This document shows, in pieces, positions 8,312 through 17,436 of a stretch of DNA of 64,000 nt (positions are counted from its first letter, which is position 1; each line of letters opens with the position of its first letter). Where the stretch lies: NCBI RefSeq assembly GCF_900116495.1, contig NZ_FPAY01000008.1, positions 124,001 to 188,000 of the forward strand. Reading direction: 5' to 3'. A program made the position numbers and the translations under genes. The notes under the pieces are model-generated. The model saw nothing but the letters and a program-made list of their open reading frames with translations, was not told where the DNA came from and ran no database searches. Source of the stretch: Arthrobacter sp. ov118 (GTDB lineage Bacteria > Actinomycetota > Actinomycetes > Actinomycetales > Micrococcaceae).

Positions 8312-9094
8312 CTAGTCTGTTGCCGATCGCCTGACGGATTCCCAGAGGGCGTCCACCCAGGGCACGTTGGCCGGGTCTTGTGCTGATGCTGCACCCGCCG
8401 TGCCACTGGACTGCGCGGCAGGAAGATCGCTGCCGAATACCCAATAGCCGGTCTCGCCGGGCATAACCATGTTAATGCGGTCGCGGGCCTGCTGTTTGAC
8501 GTAGTTCGGATCCTGCCATCGGGAGACCTGGCGTTTGAGGTCCTCCTGCTTGGCCTGCTTCGCTGCGATATCCGCCTGCAGCGCCGCGATCTCGGCGCGC
8601 TTGTCGAGGAAGATCTTGACGGTCGGCGCCAGCAGGATGGTAATGGCAATCATGACGACGCCGAGGGCCAGCAGCCGGCCGGAGAACGCCTTTGCCGGAA
8701 CCGGGTCCAGGGATCCGTCGGATTCGGCTGCGGCGGCCCCCCGTGCGGCTTTGCCGCCGGTCTCCCCGGGCGTCGGGCGGGTTTTCGGCGTCGCAGGCGG
8801 CCGCGGTTTGCCCTTGGCCGGGCCGCTAGGACCGCGGCTGCCTTCCGCTCCCCGCGCAGGTGCCGTGCCCGTTGCGGCCGGCGATTCTGTTCTGGCCGGC
8901 GGCGTGCCGGAGGAGGCACCGGAGGATTTCGCGGGAGCCGCGTTGACGGCGCCGCTGCGGGAGCCGCCGAAGTCCGCCCGGATAACATCGCCGCCGTCGG
9001 CCGCGGCCCCCGGGCCCGTGGCTGCAGGCCTGGCAGCAGCAGCCTTGGCGGCCGCGGGCGTGGCCCGGGGAACATTGGGGCGTCGGGTAGCCAT
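8312..9094 (-). CDS. ftsB: FtsB/DivIC septum formation initiator
   Basis: The 260-residue protein has a long Ala/Pro-rich cytoplasmic N-terminus (1-135), one transmembrane helix (about 140-162), a coiled coil (165-191) and the family motif DPNYVKQQARDRINMVMPGE (195-214) in the extracytoplasmic part. It should join FtsL and FtsQ in the divisome. The N-terminal extension is about 130 residues longer than in E. coli FtsB, as is common in actinobacteria. It lies between enolase and DUF501, the usual setting of this gene. Confidence 0.9.
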   Translation of the reverse strand: MATRRPNVPRATPAAAKAAAARPAATGPGAAADGGDVIRADFGGSRSGAVNAAPAKSSGASSGTPPARTESPAATGTAPARGAEGSRGPSGPAKGKPRPPATPKTRPTPGETGGKAARGAAAAESDGSLDPVPAKAFSGRLLALGVVMIAITILLAPTVKIFLDKRAEIAALQADIAAKQAKQEDLKRQVSRWQDPNYVKQQARDRINMVMPGETGYWVFGSDLPAAQSSGTAGAASAQDPANVPWVDALWESVRRSATD

Positions 9095-9109
9095 GTCACT
9101 CCTTCAAAA

Positions 9110-9160
9110 GCGGACCAAAAACAGAACCGGTGGCCATGGTCTTTCAACCATAGCCACCGG
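9110..9160 (-). terminator. Intrinsic terminator downstream of eno
   Basis: Arms 9127-9140 and 9147-9160 (core CCGGTGGC/GCCACCGG) form a 14-bp stem with one mismatch and a 6-nt loop. Minus-strand RNA then reads into UUCUGUUUUUGG. It lies 20 bp past the eno stop and separates eno from ftsB. Confidence 0.85.
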
Positions 9161-9180
9161 TTACCGGTTTGCGCGGCTAA

Positions 9181-10461
9181 CTAGCCTTTGAAACGCGGGA
9201 AGGCGCTGCGCCCGGCGTACCGTGCGGCGTCGTCGAGTTCCTCTTCGATGCGCAGCAGCTGGTTGTACTTAGCGACGCGCTCGGAACGGGCCGGGGCGCC
9301 CGTCTTGATCTGGCCGGCATTGGTGGCAACCGAGATGTCGGCGATGGTGGTGTCCTCGGTCTCGCCGGAGCGGTGCGAGGTGATCGTGGTGTAACCGGCC
9401 CGCTGGGCCAGGGACACGGCGTCCAGGGTCTCGGTCAGGGAACCAATCTGGTTGACCTTCACCAGCAGCGAGTTTGCCGTGGCGGACTCAATGCCCTGCT
9501 GCAGGCGGACCGGGTTGGTGACGAAGAGGTCGTCGCCAACCAGCTGGACCTTGTCGCCGATGGCGTCGGTGAGGGTCTTCCAGCCTTCCCAGTCGTTCTC
9601 GTCCAGCGGATCCTCGATGGAGACCAGCGGGTAGTCGGCAACGAGTTCGGCATAGTAGTTGCTCATCTCGGTGGCGCTCAGCGCCTTGCCTTCGAACTGG
9701 TAGGCGCCGTCGGTGAAGAATTCCGAGGAGGCAACGTCCAGTGCCAGGGCGATGTCCTTGCCCGGGGTGTAGCCGGCGTTCTTGATGGCTTCCTGGATCA
9801 GGTCCAGGGCGGCGCGGTTGGAGGGCAGGTTCGGCGCGAAGCCGCCCTCGTCACCCAGGCCGGTGGACAGGCCCTTGGCCTGCAGGACGGACTTGAGGTT
9901 GTGGTAGACCTCGACGCCCCAGCGCAGGCCCTCGGAGAAGGTCTCGGCGCCGATCGGCGCGATCATGAATTCCTGGATGTCGACGTCGGAATCAGCGTGC
10001 GAGCCGCCGTTGAGGATGTTCATCAGCGGCACAGGCAGAACGTGGGCGTTCGGGCCGCCCAGGTACTTGTACAGCGGCAGGTCTGCGGATGCGGCGGCAG
10101 CGTTGGCGACTGCGAGCGAGACGCCCAGGATGGCGTTGGCGCCGAGCTTGCCCTTGTTGGCGGTGCCGTCAAGGTCGATCATGGCCTGGTCGATGCTGCG
10201 CTGGTCGGTCGCGTCGAAACCGGTCAGGGCGGGGGCGATCTGGTCGATGACGGCGTCGACGGCCTTCTGGACGCCCTTGCCGAGGTAGCGGCCCTTGTCG
10301 CCGTCGCGCAGTTCAACGGCCTCGTGTTCGCCGGTGGAGGCGCCGGAGGGTACTGCTGCGCGGCCGATCTGGCCATCGGAGAGCAGGACTTCAACTTCTA
10401 CGGTCGGGTTGCCACGGGAATCGAGGATTTCGCGGGCGTGGATGGCATCGATAAGCGCCAT
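9181..10461 (-). CDS. eno: Enolase
   Basis: The 426-residue protein is a full-length enolase that converts 2-phosphoglycerate to phosphoenolpyruvate in glycolysis. Visible signatures include GNPTVEVEV near the N-terminus, the metal-binding SIEDPLDENDW segment, the catalytic-lysine region LLVKVNQIGSLTETLDA and the hallmark SHRSGETEDTTIADI. ATG 10461 follows AAAGGAG. It has its own terminator and a 172-bp upstream gap to mazG, so it is probably a single transcription unit. Confidence 0.98.
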   Translation of the reverse strand: MALIDAIHAREILDSRGNPTVEVEVLLSDGQIGRAAVPSGASTGEHEAVELRDGDKGRYLGKGVQKAVDAVIDQIAPALTGFDATDQRSIDQAMIDLDGTANKGKLGANAILGVSLAVANAAAASADLPLYKYLGGPNAHVLPVPLMNILNGGSHADSDVDIQEFMIAPIGAETFSEGLRWGVEVYHNLKSVLQAKGLSTGLGDEGGFAPNLPSNRAALDLIQEAIKNAGYTPGKDIALALDVASSEFFTDGAYQFEGKALSATEMSNYYAELVADYPLVSIEDPLDENDWEGWKTLTDAIGDKVQLVGDDLFVTNPVRLQQGIESATANSLLVKVNQIGSLTETLDAVSLAQRAGYTTITSHRSGETEDTTIADISVATNAGQIKTGAPARSERVAKYNQLLRIEEELDDAARYAGRSAFPRFKG

Positions 10462-10633
10462 GGATATGCTCCTTTGGGTGAAGCGATCTGCAGGGAATCT
10501 GACTGCTTGGAATCTAGCTGTACATCAAGCGGATAAGCCGACGTCGTCGTCGCTCCTAGCCTAGTCGAGAGTGGCGGAGGTTACGGAAACCTATCCAATC
10601 GCCGGACGTCATCATGCCGACGCGATGGTGCAG

Positions 10634-11320
10634 TTACTGTGCCGGTGGCCTAGGGCCATGGCTGTCCTGGAAGCGGCGGAGGGCTCCGCGGAGGGCACGC
10701 TCGGCGTCGAGTCCGCCAGCCCGGGCACCGGCCACAATCCCGAAGAGCAAATCTCCAAGCTCCTCTTCGGTGGCCGGGAGTTCGACGGCGGTTTCGCTCG
10801 CCGCCCTGGCTAAGGCGGCCCGCTCGGCCCGGTCCAGGAGCTTTTGGGCCCGCGCGAGCGCAGGCAGCGCGGCGGGGACGCCATCAAAAACGTGGCCGCG
10901 TTCCGGTTTCTCGGCCTTCTTCACGGCTTCCCACGTCAGGACGATGTCCTCGACCGTTGCCGGAAAGGACTCCTGCAGCGAGCCGTCGGGTTTGAACACG
11001 TGCGGGTTGCGCCGGATCATTTTGGCGGTCAGGCCGCGGGCCACCTCGTTGAGGTCGAAAGCGCCGCGCTCTTCGGCCAGCCGGGCATGAAGGACCACCT
11101 GGAGCAGCACGTCGCCCAGCTCGGACTTCAGCTCGGCGTCGCCGCCGCCGGTCTCGATGGTTTCGGCCACCTCGTAGGCCTCCTCGAGGAGGTACTCCAC
11201 GAGGGACTCGTGGGTGAGGGCACCCATCCAGGGGCAGTGCTCGCGCAGGGCGGCAATCGTCCCCACCAGCTCAGCCAACTCAGCCTGCCCCTGGACGGGT
11301 GATGGTTCCTGGTTAGCCAA
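10634..11320 (-). CDS. mazG: MazG nucleoside triphosphate pyrophosphohydrolase
   Basis: The 228-residue protein hydrolyses NTPs to NMP and pyrophosphate, a house-cleaning role. The acidic metal-binding helices are visible as LLEEAYEVAETIE (about 48-60) and ELGDVLLQVVLHA (about 70-82), with HCPWMGALTHESL just before them. The start is TTG 11320, which overlaps the adenosine deaminase stop by 8 bp, so translation is probably coupled. Only one MazG domain is evident, unlike the two-domain E. coli protein. Confidence 0.9.
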   Translation of the reverse strand: MANQEPSPVQGQAELAELVGTIAALREHCPWMGALTHESLVEYLLEEAYEVAETIETGGGDAELKSELGDVLLQVVLHARLAEERGAFDLNEVARGLTAKMIRRNPHVFKPDGSLQESFPATVEDIVLTWEAVKKAEKPERGHVFDGVPAALPALARAQKLLDRAERAALARAASETAVELPATEEELGDLLFGIVAGARAGGLDAERALRGALRRFQDSHGPRPPAQ

Positions 11321-12491
11321 GGTCGGCGTAAGCCTCGTTGATGTATTCGACCAGTGCTTCCTTCTCCTCGAGCGGGAGGAAGGCTGCCTCCGCCGCGTTC
11401 AGCGTCAGCTCCAGGAGGTCATCGAGGTCGTAGTCGAAGGTCTCGATCAGGAGCTCGAATTCGTCCGTAAGGGTCACGCCGCTCATGAGGCGGTTGTCCG
11501 TGTTGATGGTGACGTTGAAGCCCAGCTGGTAGAGCATGTCCAGCGGGTGGCTTTCGATCCCCTCGCCGAAACCTGAAATCGCACCGGTCTGCAAGTTCGA
11601 GGACGGGCAGATTTCCAGGGCGATGCCGCGGTCGCGGACCCAGCTGGCGAGCTCGCCCAGGGTCACCATGCCGATGGTGTCGTTGACTTCATCGATGCCT
11701 TCGGTGTCCGGTCCGGCGTCATCGGCCTCTTCGAAATCGATCGTGACGTCCTCGGCGATCCGTACACCGTGGCCCAGGCGCAGCGCCCGGCCGTCGACGA
11801 GGGCCGACTGGATGCTCTCCAGGCCGGCGGCCTCGCCGGCATGGACGGTGGCCGGGAAGTTGTGCTCGGCGAGGTAGGTGAAGGCGTCCTTGAAGCGGGA
11901 GGGCAGGAAGCCGTCCTCGGCTCCGGCGATGTCAAAGCCCACCGCACCGTTGTTCCGGTGGCGGACGGCCAGCTCGGCAATCTCCTGGCCGCGGTCGGCG
12001 TGGCGCATGGCGGTGATGAGCTGGCCCACCTGGATGTCCCGGCCGGTTTCGGCGACGGCGTCCACACCTGCTTCCAGTCCGGCCTGGACGGCCTCGACCA
12101 CTTCGTCCAGGCTCAGGCCCTTCTGCAGGTGCTGTTCGGGGGCCCAGCGGACTTCGCCGTACACGACGCCGTCGTCAGCCAGATCCTCGACGAATTCCTG
12201 CGCGACGCGGAACAGGCCTTCTTTGGTCTGCATCACGGCGATGGTGTGGTCAAAGGTTTCCAGGTAACGGACCAGCGAGCCGGAATCGGCGGATTCGCGG
12301 AACCACTCCCCCAGGGCGACGGGGTCGGTCGACGGGAGCGTGTGGCCGACGGCCTCGGCCAGTTCGATGATGGTGGCCGGGCGGAGTCCGCCGTCCAGGT
12401 GGTCGTGAAGGGAGACCTTGGGAAGAGCCTTAAGGTCAAAGTCGATGTCAGGGGCAGCGTCAGGATTAGTCTCAGTCACGTTTCCAACCAT
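11313..12491 (-). CDS. add: Adenosine deaminase
   Basis: The 392-residue metal-dependent hydrolase converts adenosine or deoxyadenosine to inosine. Zinc and substrate motifs are HDHLDGGLRP near 30, HAGEAAG near 220, LGHGVRIAED with the catalytic His, and INTDNRLMSG near the C-terminus. It overlaps mazG by 8 bp. The nucleoside importer and salvage operon lies 2 kb downstream in the window but is separated by two DedA genes, so a functional link is metabolic rather than operonic. Confidence 0.93.
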   Translation of the reverse strand: MVGNVTETNPDAAPDIDFDLKALPKVSLHDHLDGGLRPATIIELAEAVGHTLPSTDPVALGEWFRESADSGSLVRYLETFDHTIAVMQTKEGLFRVAQEFVEDLADDGVVYGEVRWAPEQHLQKGLSLDEVVEAVQAGLEAGVDAVAETGRDIQVGQLITAMRHADRGQEIAELAVRHRNNGAVGFDIAGAEDGFLPSRFKDAFTYLAEHNFPATVHAGEAAGLESIQSALVDGRALRLGHGVRIAEDVTIDFEEADDAGPDTEGIDEVNDTIGMVTLGELASWVRDRGIALEICPSSNLQTGAISGFGEGIESHPLDMLYQLGFNVTINTDNRLMSGVTLTDEFELLIETFDYDLDDLLELTLNAAEAAFLPLEEKEALVEYINEAYADLG

Positions 12492-12512
12492 AGGGTCGCC
12501 GGGCGCCGGATG

Positions 12513-13340
12513 CTACTTTGTGGAGGCTCCGGCTTCAGTGGCCCGCCCGGCCAGCAGGCTGGCATGCCCCTCGGAAGCGAACCCATTGGAAGAGTGCTCC
12601 CGGATCTCCCTGCCCACATGCTCCGGGGCGGCTTGGGCCTGCGGCTCCCCCGCGACGTGCTCACGGCCGTCGTGCGCCTGAGCCGCATGTGCTGGGGCAG
12701 GCACGCCGTCGGCTGTGCCGGGGCGGGCGTCGTTGCGCCCAAGGCGCTTGTGCCACCAGCGCAGCAGGTGGTCGATGAGGACTCCGAGCACAATCGCGAA
12801 CACCACCGCGATCCCGGCGCTGAGCAGCGGGTTGTGATGCAGCCACGGGAAGGAACTGGCCAGGACGCCGATGCCGATCGAGTAGCCCACCCACGTGAAG
12901 CACGCGACGGCGTCCAAGACGAAGAACCGCCGGTGCGGAAACGCCGTCGTCCCCGCCACATAGTTGACCGCCACCCGTCCCCAAGGGATGTACCGGGCGG
13001 TGAAGATCAGAACGGCGCCGCGCTTCTCGAGCTCATAGTTGGCCCAGGCAAAGACCTTCTGGACTTTCGGTTTGCGCATCCACCGGAACCGCTCCAGACC
13101 AATCTTCCGGCCGAGCATGTACGCCATGTTGTCGCCGGCCATGGCCCCGACCAGCGCCGTGAGGCCCAGGATCCAAAGGTTGGGCTGGCCGCTGTGCAGC
13201 GAATAAGCCGCCAATGCAACGATGAGAGTCTCGCTGGGGACCACCATCGCGAAACCGTCCACGAAGAAAAACACCAGCAGGAGGGGGTAGATCCACCACT
13301 GGCCAGCAGCATGGAGCACGGCCTCATTAATGAACTCCAT
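12513..13340 (-). CDS. DedA family membrane protein
   Basis: The 275-residue integral membrane protein has DedA motifs VVPSETLIVALAA (about 32-44), GDNMAYMLGRKIG (about 68-80) and ARYIPWGRVAVNYVAG (about 115-130), with several membrane segments. DedA proteins are proposed lipid flippases (undecaprenyl phosphate or phosphatidylethanolamine) and matter for envelope homeostasis. A poorly conserved, His/Ala-rich tail of about 75 residues follows the domain. A second DedA gene lies 237 bp away on the same strand, so these are adjacent paralogues. Substrate unknown. Confidence 0.9.
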   Translation of the reverse strand: MEFINEAVLHAAGQWWIYPLLLVFFFVDGFAMVVPSETLIVALAAYSLHSGQPNLWILGLTALVGAMAGDNMAYMLGRKIGLERFRWMRKPKVQKVFAWANYELEKRGAVLIFTARYIPWGRVAVNYVAGTTAFPHRRFFVLDAVACFTWVGYSIGIGVLASSFPWLHHNPLLSAGIAVVFAIVLGVLIDHLLRWWHKRLGRNDARPGTADGVPAPAHAAQAHDGREHVAGEPQAQAAPEHVGREIREHSSNGFASEGHASLLAGRATEAGASTK

Positions 13341-13577
13341 GCAGGCGGTGCTCCTTGACGGATCGGGATGGACAATACGGCCGTGACAAACAAGCGGTTG
13401 ACTTACGGTGGAACACGGGCGAACTGCGGCTAACGAACGTGACGCAAATCGCCCCTAAGTGTCCCACGAGCGGGGCGCGGTGCGCTACGTTCGGCGCTAC
13501 GAATATTCGAGCGTCGGCCGCGCCGGCGGGCCCGGATGGGCAGGGCGGTTTGCCGGGCAATTCGCCGCGGGCTTCAG

Positions 13578-14213
13578 CTAGGATTCGGCGGGCGGCCTGG
13601 AGGACGTCGATTCCTCCGGGGTGCGGCCGCGCAGCCTGCTGATGACGAAGTCCACGGCCAGACCCAGGGCGATGGCGCAGACGATCGAGATGGCCGCCCC
13701 CAGCACATGGTTTTTCTCAAACCACGGGCCCACAAACAGGCCGATCCCCACCGAGTAGCTGGCCCACAGCAGCGCCGAGAGCACCGTCAGGCTCACGAAC
13801 CGGGGCCTCGGGTAGTGTGTGGCACCGGCGGTCAGGTTGACAGCCACCCGTCCGATCGGGACGAAGCGTGCCACGAGGATCAGTGACGCCGGGCGCTTCC
13901 GGAGCTCCCGTCCGGCCCACACGAAAGCCGCCTGCATCCGGGGGCGGCGCATCCATCTCCAGCGCCGGGTTCCGGTCCTGCGGCCGATCAGGTAGGCGAG
14001 GTTGTCGCCCACGAAAGCACCGGCGGCGGCCGTGGTGATCAGGAGCACCGGATTCGGAACTCCCGCCGTGGCGGCGACGGCGGCCAGGCCAACCACCACC
14101 GACTCACTCGGGATCGGCGGGAAGAACCCGTCAATCACGCAGCAGGCAAAAACGAGCACGAGGACCCAGGGTTGCCCTGCGGCGGCGAGGATGAAGTCGT
14201 TGATTGCCTGCAC
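13578..14213 (-). CDS. DedA family membrane protein (second paralogue)
   Basis: The 211-residue protein repeats the DedA pattern: PIPSESVVVGLAA, GDNLAYLIGRRTG and ARFVPIGRVAVNLTAG, with the Arg residues characteristic of the family. It lacks the long tail of its neighbour. The start is GTG 14213. The intergenic space to the first DedA gene (13341-13577) holds no convincing gene. The pair probably arose by duplication or older paralogy, but the two proteins are clearly diverged. Confidence 0.9.
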   Translation of the reverse strand: MQAINDFILAAAGQPWVLVLVFACCVIDGFFPPIPSESVVVGLAAVAATAGVPNPVLLITTAAAGAFVGDNLAYLIGRRTGTRRWRWMRRPRMQAAFVWAGRELRKRPASLILVARFVPIGRVAVNLTAGATHYPRPRFVSLTVLSALLWASYSVGIGLFVGPWFEKNHVLGAAISIVCAIALGLAVDFVISRLRGRTPEESTSSRPPAES

Positions 14214-14292
14214 AGCTTCCTAACGCACGGCCGGTCCTGAAAGGTCCAATGTACAAAGTTCCCTCAGTGTACTGCCGCCCGCAGGCCCTGGT

Positions 14293-14361
14293 TTGCCCTA
14301 TCACTTGTGGCGGCTAAACCCCAGGTTTTGGGCCCTTTGGCGACCACAAGTGATAGGGCAA
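14293..14361. repeat. Intergenic palindromic element (copy 1)
   Basis: Left arm TTGCCCTATCACTTGTGG (14293-14310) and its exact reverse complement at 14344-14361 enclose 33 bp, giving an 18-bp perfect stem. The element sits 8 bp past the deoA stop, so it could end or protect that transcript. A related element with the same outer sequence is at 42962-43026. There is no open reading frame in it. Confidence 0.85.
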
Positions 14362-14369
14362 CGCGGGTG

Positions 14370-15701
14370 TCAGGCGATGCGGTCGATGATGAGCTTCTGG
14401 CCGGGGCGGGAACCCTCGGGTGCGATCACGGCGGCGTGTTCGAGCGCCTCCTTGGCACGCTCGAACTTCTCCGGGGTGTCCGTCAGGAGCGTCATGAGCG
14501 GCTCGCCGGCCTTGACCGTGGCGCCCGGCTTGGCGTGCATGCGCACCCCGGCACCGGCCTGGACCTGGTCCTCCTTGCGGGCGCGTCCGGCACCGAGGCG
14601 CCACGCCGCGACGCCCACGGCCATCGCGTCGAGTTCCACCAGGACACCGTCGGCCGGGGCATAGATGACCTCGGATTCCTTGGCGACCGGAAGCTTGGCG
14701 CGCGGATCGCCGCCCTGCGCCTCGATCATCCTGTTCCAGACGTCCATCGCCCGGCCGTCCCGCAGGGCGGCACCGGGATCGGCATCGCGGACGCCGGCGC
14801 ACGCCAGCATTTCCTCGGCAAGACGGACGGTGAGTTCGACGACGTCGTCCGGTCCGCCGCCGGCGAGGACCTCCACCGATTCCTCGACCTCGATCGCGTT
14901 GCCCGCCGTGAGGCCCAGGGGCGTGTCCATGTTGGTCAGCAGGGCCACGGTGTTGACGCCGGCGTCCTTGCCCAGGGCCACCATCGTCTCGGCCAGTTCG
15001 CGGGCGCGGGCCTCGTCCTTCATGAAGGCGCCGCTGCCCACCTTGACATCAAGCACCAGGGAGCCGGTGCCTTCGGCGATCTTCTTGCTCATGATCGAGG
15101 ACGCGATCAGCGGGATGGCCTCGACCGTGCCGGTGACATCGCGGAGCGCGTAGAGCTTCTTGTCCGCCGGCGCCAGTCCCGCGCCGGCGGCGCAGATCAC
15201 GGCGCCGACGTCCTGGAGCTGGGCCAGCATTTCCTCATTGCTCAGGGCCGCACGCCAGCCCGGGATCGCTTCGAGTTTGTCCAGGGTGCCGCCGGTGTGG
15301 CCCAGTCCGCGGCCCGAGAGCTGCGGCACCGCCACGCCGAAGACCGCCACGAGCGGCGCCAGCGGCAGGGTGATCTTGTCCCCCACGCCTCCGGTGGAGT
15401 GCTTGTCGCTCGTCGCCTTCGGGCCGCCGTCGGGCCGGCGCAGGCTGGAGAAATCCATCCGCTCACCCGAGGCGATCATCGCCGCGGTCCACCGCGAGAT
15501 CTCGGCCCGGTCCATGCCGTTGAGCAGGATGGCCATGTTCAGGGCGGCCATCTGTTCGTCGGCGATCGCGCCGCGGGTGTACGCGTCGATTGTCCAGTCG
15601 ATCTGGGCCGGGCTGAGCACGCCGTTGTCCCGCTTGATGCGGATGATGTCGACGGCGTCAAACGCCTCGCTGTTGCTGGCGGGCTGTGTTGCTTTTGTCA
15701 C
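14370..15701 (-). CDS. deoA: Thymidine phosphorylase
   Basis: The 443-residue enzyme phosphorolyses thymidine or uridine to base and (deoxy)ribose-1-phosphate. Signatures include IIRIKRDNGVLS, SDKHSTGGVGDK (phosphate site), LSGRGLGHTGGTLDKLEA and SSIMSKKIAEG. GTG 15701 has GGAGG about 9 nt upstream and overlaps the cdd stop by 4 bp (GTGA); the longest frame (to 16175) is an artefact running through cdd. It is the last gene of the nucleoside operon and feeds the carbon of imported nucleosides to central metabolism. Confidence 0.95.
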   Translation of the reverse strand: MTKATQPASNSEAFDAVDIIRIKRDNGVLSPAQIDWTIDAYTRGAIADEQMAALNMAILLNGMDRAEISRWTAAMIASGERMDFSSLRRPDGGPKATSDKHSTGGVGDKITLPLAPLVAVFGVAVPQLSGRGLGHTGGTLDKLEAIPGWRAALSNEEMLAQLQDVGAVICAAGAGLAPADKKLYALRDVTGTVEAIPLIASSIMSKKIAEGTGSLVLDVKVGSGAFMKDEARARELAETMVALGKDAGVNTVALLTNMDTPLGLTAGNAIEVEESVEVLAGGGPDDVVELTVRLAEEMLACAGVRDADPGAALRDGRAMDVWNRMIEAQGGDPRAKLPVAKESEVIYAPADGVLVELDAMAVGVAAWRLGAGRARKEDQVQAGAGVRMHAKPGATVKAGEPLMTLLTDTPEKFERAKEALEHAAVIAPEGSRPGQKLIIDRIA

Positions 15702-16102
15702 CGGGGTTCCTCCAGGTGTTGGGGGCCAAAGGCATCGGGAAGGACCTGGTCCATGGTCTTGATTCCCTGCGTGGTCATGAGCTCCATGTCGGGAGCCCGG
15801 AATTCGTAGAGCAGCTGGCGGCAGCGCCCGCAGGGCATGAGGACATTGCCGCCGGCGTCGACGCAGTAGAAGGCGCGGAGCTGTCCCCCGCCGGTCATCT
15901 GCAGGTTGCCTACAAGGGCGCATTCGGCGCACAGGGTCAGCCCGTAGCTGGCGTTCTCGACGTTGCAGCCGCTGACAATCCGCCCGTCGCCGGTGAGGGC
16001 TGCGGCCCCCACCGGAAACTTCGAGTACGGCGCATAGGCGTTCTGCATGGCGGACACTGCCGCGGCCTCGAGCGCGGCCCAGTCGACATCGGTAGCCTCC
16101 AC
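15698..16102 (-). CDS. cdd: Cytidine deaminase
   Basis: This 134-residue homotetrameric-type enzyme converts cytidine or deoxycytidine to uridine forms. The zinc site is visible as CNVENASYGLTLCAE (Glu of CAE) and MPCGRCRQLLYEF. GTG 16102 starts 2 nt after the permease stop, and the gene ends in a 4-bp overlap with deoA, so permease, cdd and deoA are translated as a coupled set. The longer upstream frame is a shadow of the permease gene. Confidence 0.95.
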   Translation of the reverse strand: MEATDVDWAALEAAAVSAMQNAYAPYSKFPVGAAALTGDGRIVSGCNVENASYGLTLCAECALVGNLQMTGGGQLRAFYCVDAGGNVLMPCGRCRQLLYEFRAPDMELMTTQGIKTMDQVLPDAFGPQHLEEPR

Positions 16103-16104
16103 GG

Positions 16105-17436
16105 TCAGCCCTTGACGTACGGGATGCCGTCGGCCGCCGGAGGCCGGGACCGGCCGACCAGTCCGGCCACGGCAAACACGGTAACGACGTACGGCAGCAT
16201 GGCCATGAACTGGCTCGGCACGGGAGTGCCGATGATCGTCACGATGCTTTGCAGGTTGTCGGCGAAGCCGAACAGCAGCGCGGCGAAGAAGGCCCCGATC
16301 GGGTTCCAGCGGCCCAGGATCATGGCGGCGAGGGCGATGAAGCCGCGGCCGCCGGAGATTTCCTTGGTGAAGCTGTCGATTGCCACGAGGGTGAAGAACG
16401 ATCCACCGATGCCGGCCACGGCACCGCCGATCGTGACGTTCCAGAAGCGGGTCGCGTTGACCTTGATGCCCAGGGTGTCGGCGGCCTGCGGATGCTCGCC
16501 CACGGCACGAACGCGCAGGCCCCACTTCGTCTTGAACAGCCCGATCCAGATCACAATCACGGCCACATACATCAGGTAGCCCACCACGGACTGCTTGAAC
16601 AGGATGGGCCCGATCACCGGGATGCCGGACAGGACCGGGATCTCGATGTTGGGCAGCTCCCCGGGCGAGTTGTACTTTTCCGGGTCCGACTGCATCACCG
16701 TGGTGAACAGGAAGCCGGTGAGCCCGGAAACCAGGACGTTCAGCACGACGCCGACGATGATCTGGTTGACCACGTACTTGATGCTGAACAGCGCCAGCAC
16801 CATGGAGACCAGGGCGCCTGCCACGGCCGCCGCAAGCAGGCCCAGATAGGGGTTGTGCGTCAGGCTGGCGACGAGCGCGGCCGTGAAGGCACCGCCCAGG
16901 AGCTGGCCCTCAATGGCGATGTTCACGACGCCGGCGCGTTCGCAGAGCACACCTGAGAGGGAGCCGAAGACAATCGGCACGGCGAGTGTCACGGACCCGG
17001 CGAGAAGGCCGGCCAGCGAAATGCTGGGGGTCCGGGCGCCGCCCACCACCCAGATCAGGAAGGCGACCACGAACACGACGGTGAACACGGCCGGCAGCCA
17101 GCGCGGAGGCCGCTGGTTCTGTCGTGCCTTCAGGACCAAGGCGTAGCCCGCGAGGCCCAGCAGGATCAAGGAGAGCACAATGCCGCTGAGGAATGCGGGG
17201 ACTTCGATCGCCGGGAGCTGGAAGAAGTCGCCGCCGGAGGAAACGCCGAATTTGGCGGTCGCCTGCGGACCCAGCAGCCCGAAGAAGATGAACGCTACGG
17301 TGGCCAGCACCGACAGCGTTACCGGCAGCTTCCAGGTGACGGGCTTGGCGGACTCTGCCTGCCGGCGGTTCTTGTCCGGCTGGGGCTTTCCTTGCTGGGG
17401 TTGTCCCGGCACGGGCGAGGTTGCTGTTGTGCTCAT
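16105..17436 (-). CDS. Nucleoside ABC transporter permease (second)
   Basis: The 443-residue protein has a Pro/Gln/Lys-rich N-terminus (1-35) and about ten membrane segments of the branched-chain/BMP-type permease family, including VLCERAGVVNIAIEGQLLGG, a conserved segment in guanosine or purine-nucleoside permeases. ATG 17436 overlaps the first permease stop by 4 bp (ATGA). With the partner permease, the ATPase and the BMP lipoprotein it forms a complete nucleoside importer. The exact nucleoside specificity cannot be read from the sequence, but cdd and deoA downstream suggest pyrimidine nucleosides. Confidence 0.9.
   Translation of the reverse strand: MSTTATSPVPGQPQQGKPQPDKNRRQAESAKPVTWKLPVTLSVLATVAFIFFGLLGPQATAKFGVSSGGDFFQLPAIEVPAFLSGIVLSLILLGLAGYALVLKARQNQRPPRWLPAVFTVVFVVAFLIWVVGGARTPSISLAGLLAGSVTLAVPIVFGSLSGVLCERAGVVNIAIEGQLLGGAFTAALVASLTHNPYLGLLAAAVAGALVSMVLALFSIKYVVNQIIVGVVLNVLVSGLTGFLFTTVMQSDPEKYNSPGELPNIEIPVLSGIPVIGPILFKQSVVGYLMYVAVIVIWIGLFKTKWGLRVRAVGEHPQAADTLGIKVNATRFWNVTIGGAVAGIGGSFFTLVAIDSFTKEISGGRGFIALAAMILGRWNPIGAFFAALLFGFADNLQSIVTIIGTPVPSQFMAMLPYVVTVFAVAGLVGRSRPPAADGIPYVKG

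Noticed and set aside
13341..13577. Possible gene between the two DedA genes
   Set aside because: The open frames there are short, compositionally odd and lack a ribosome binding site; no motif is visible.
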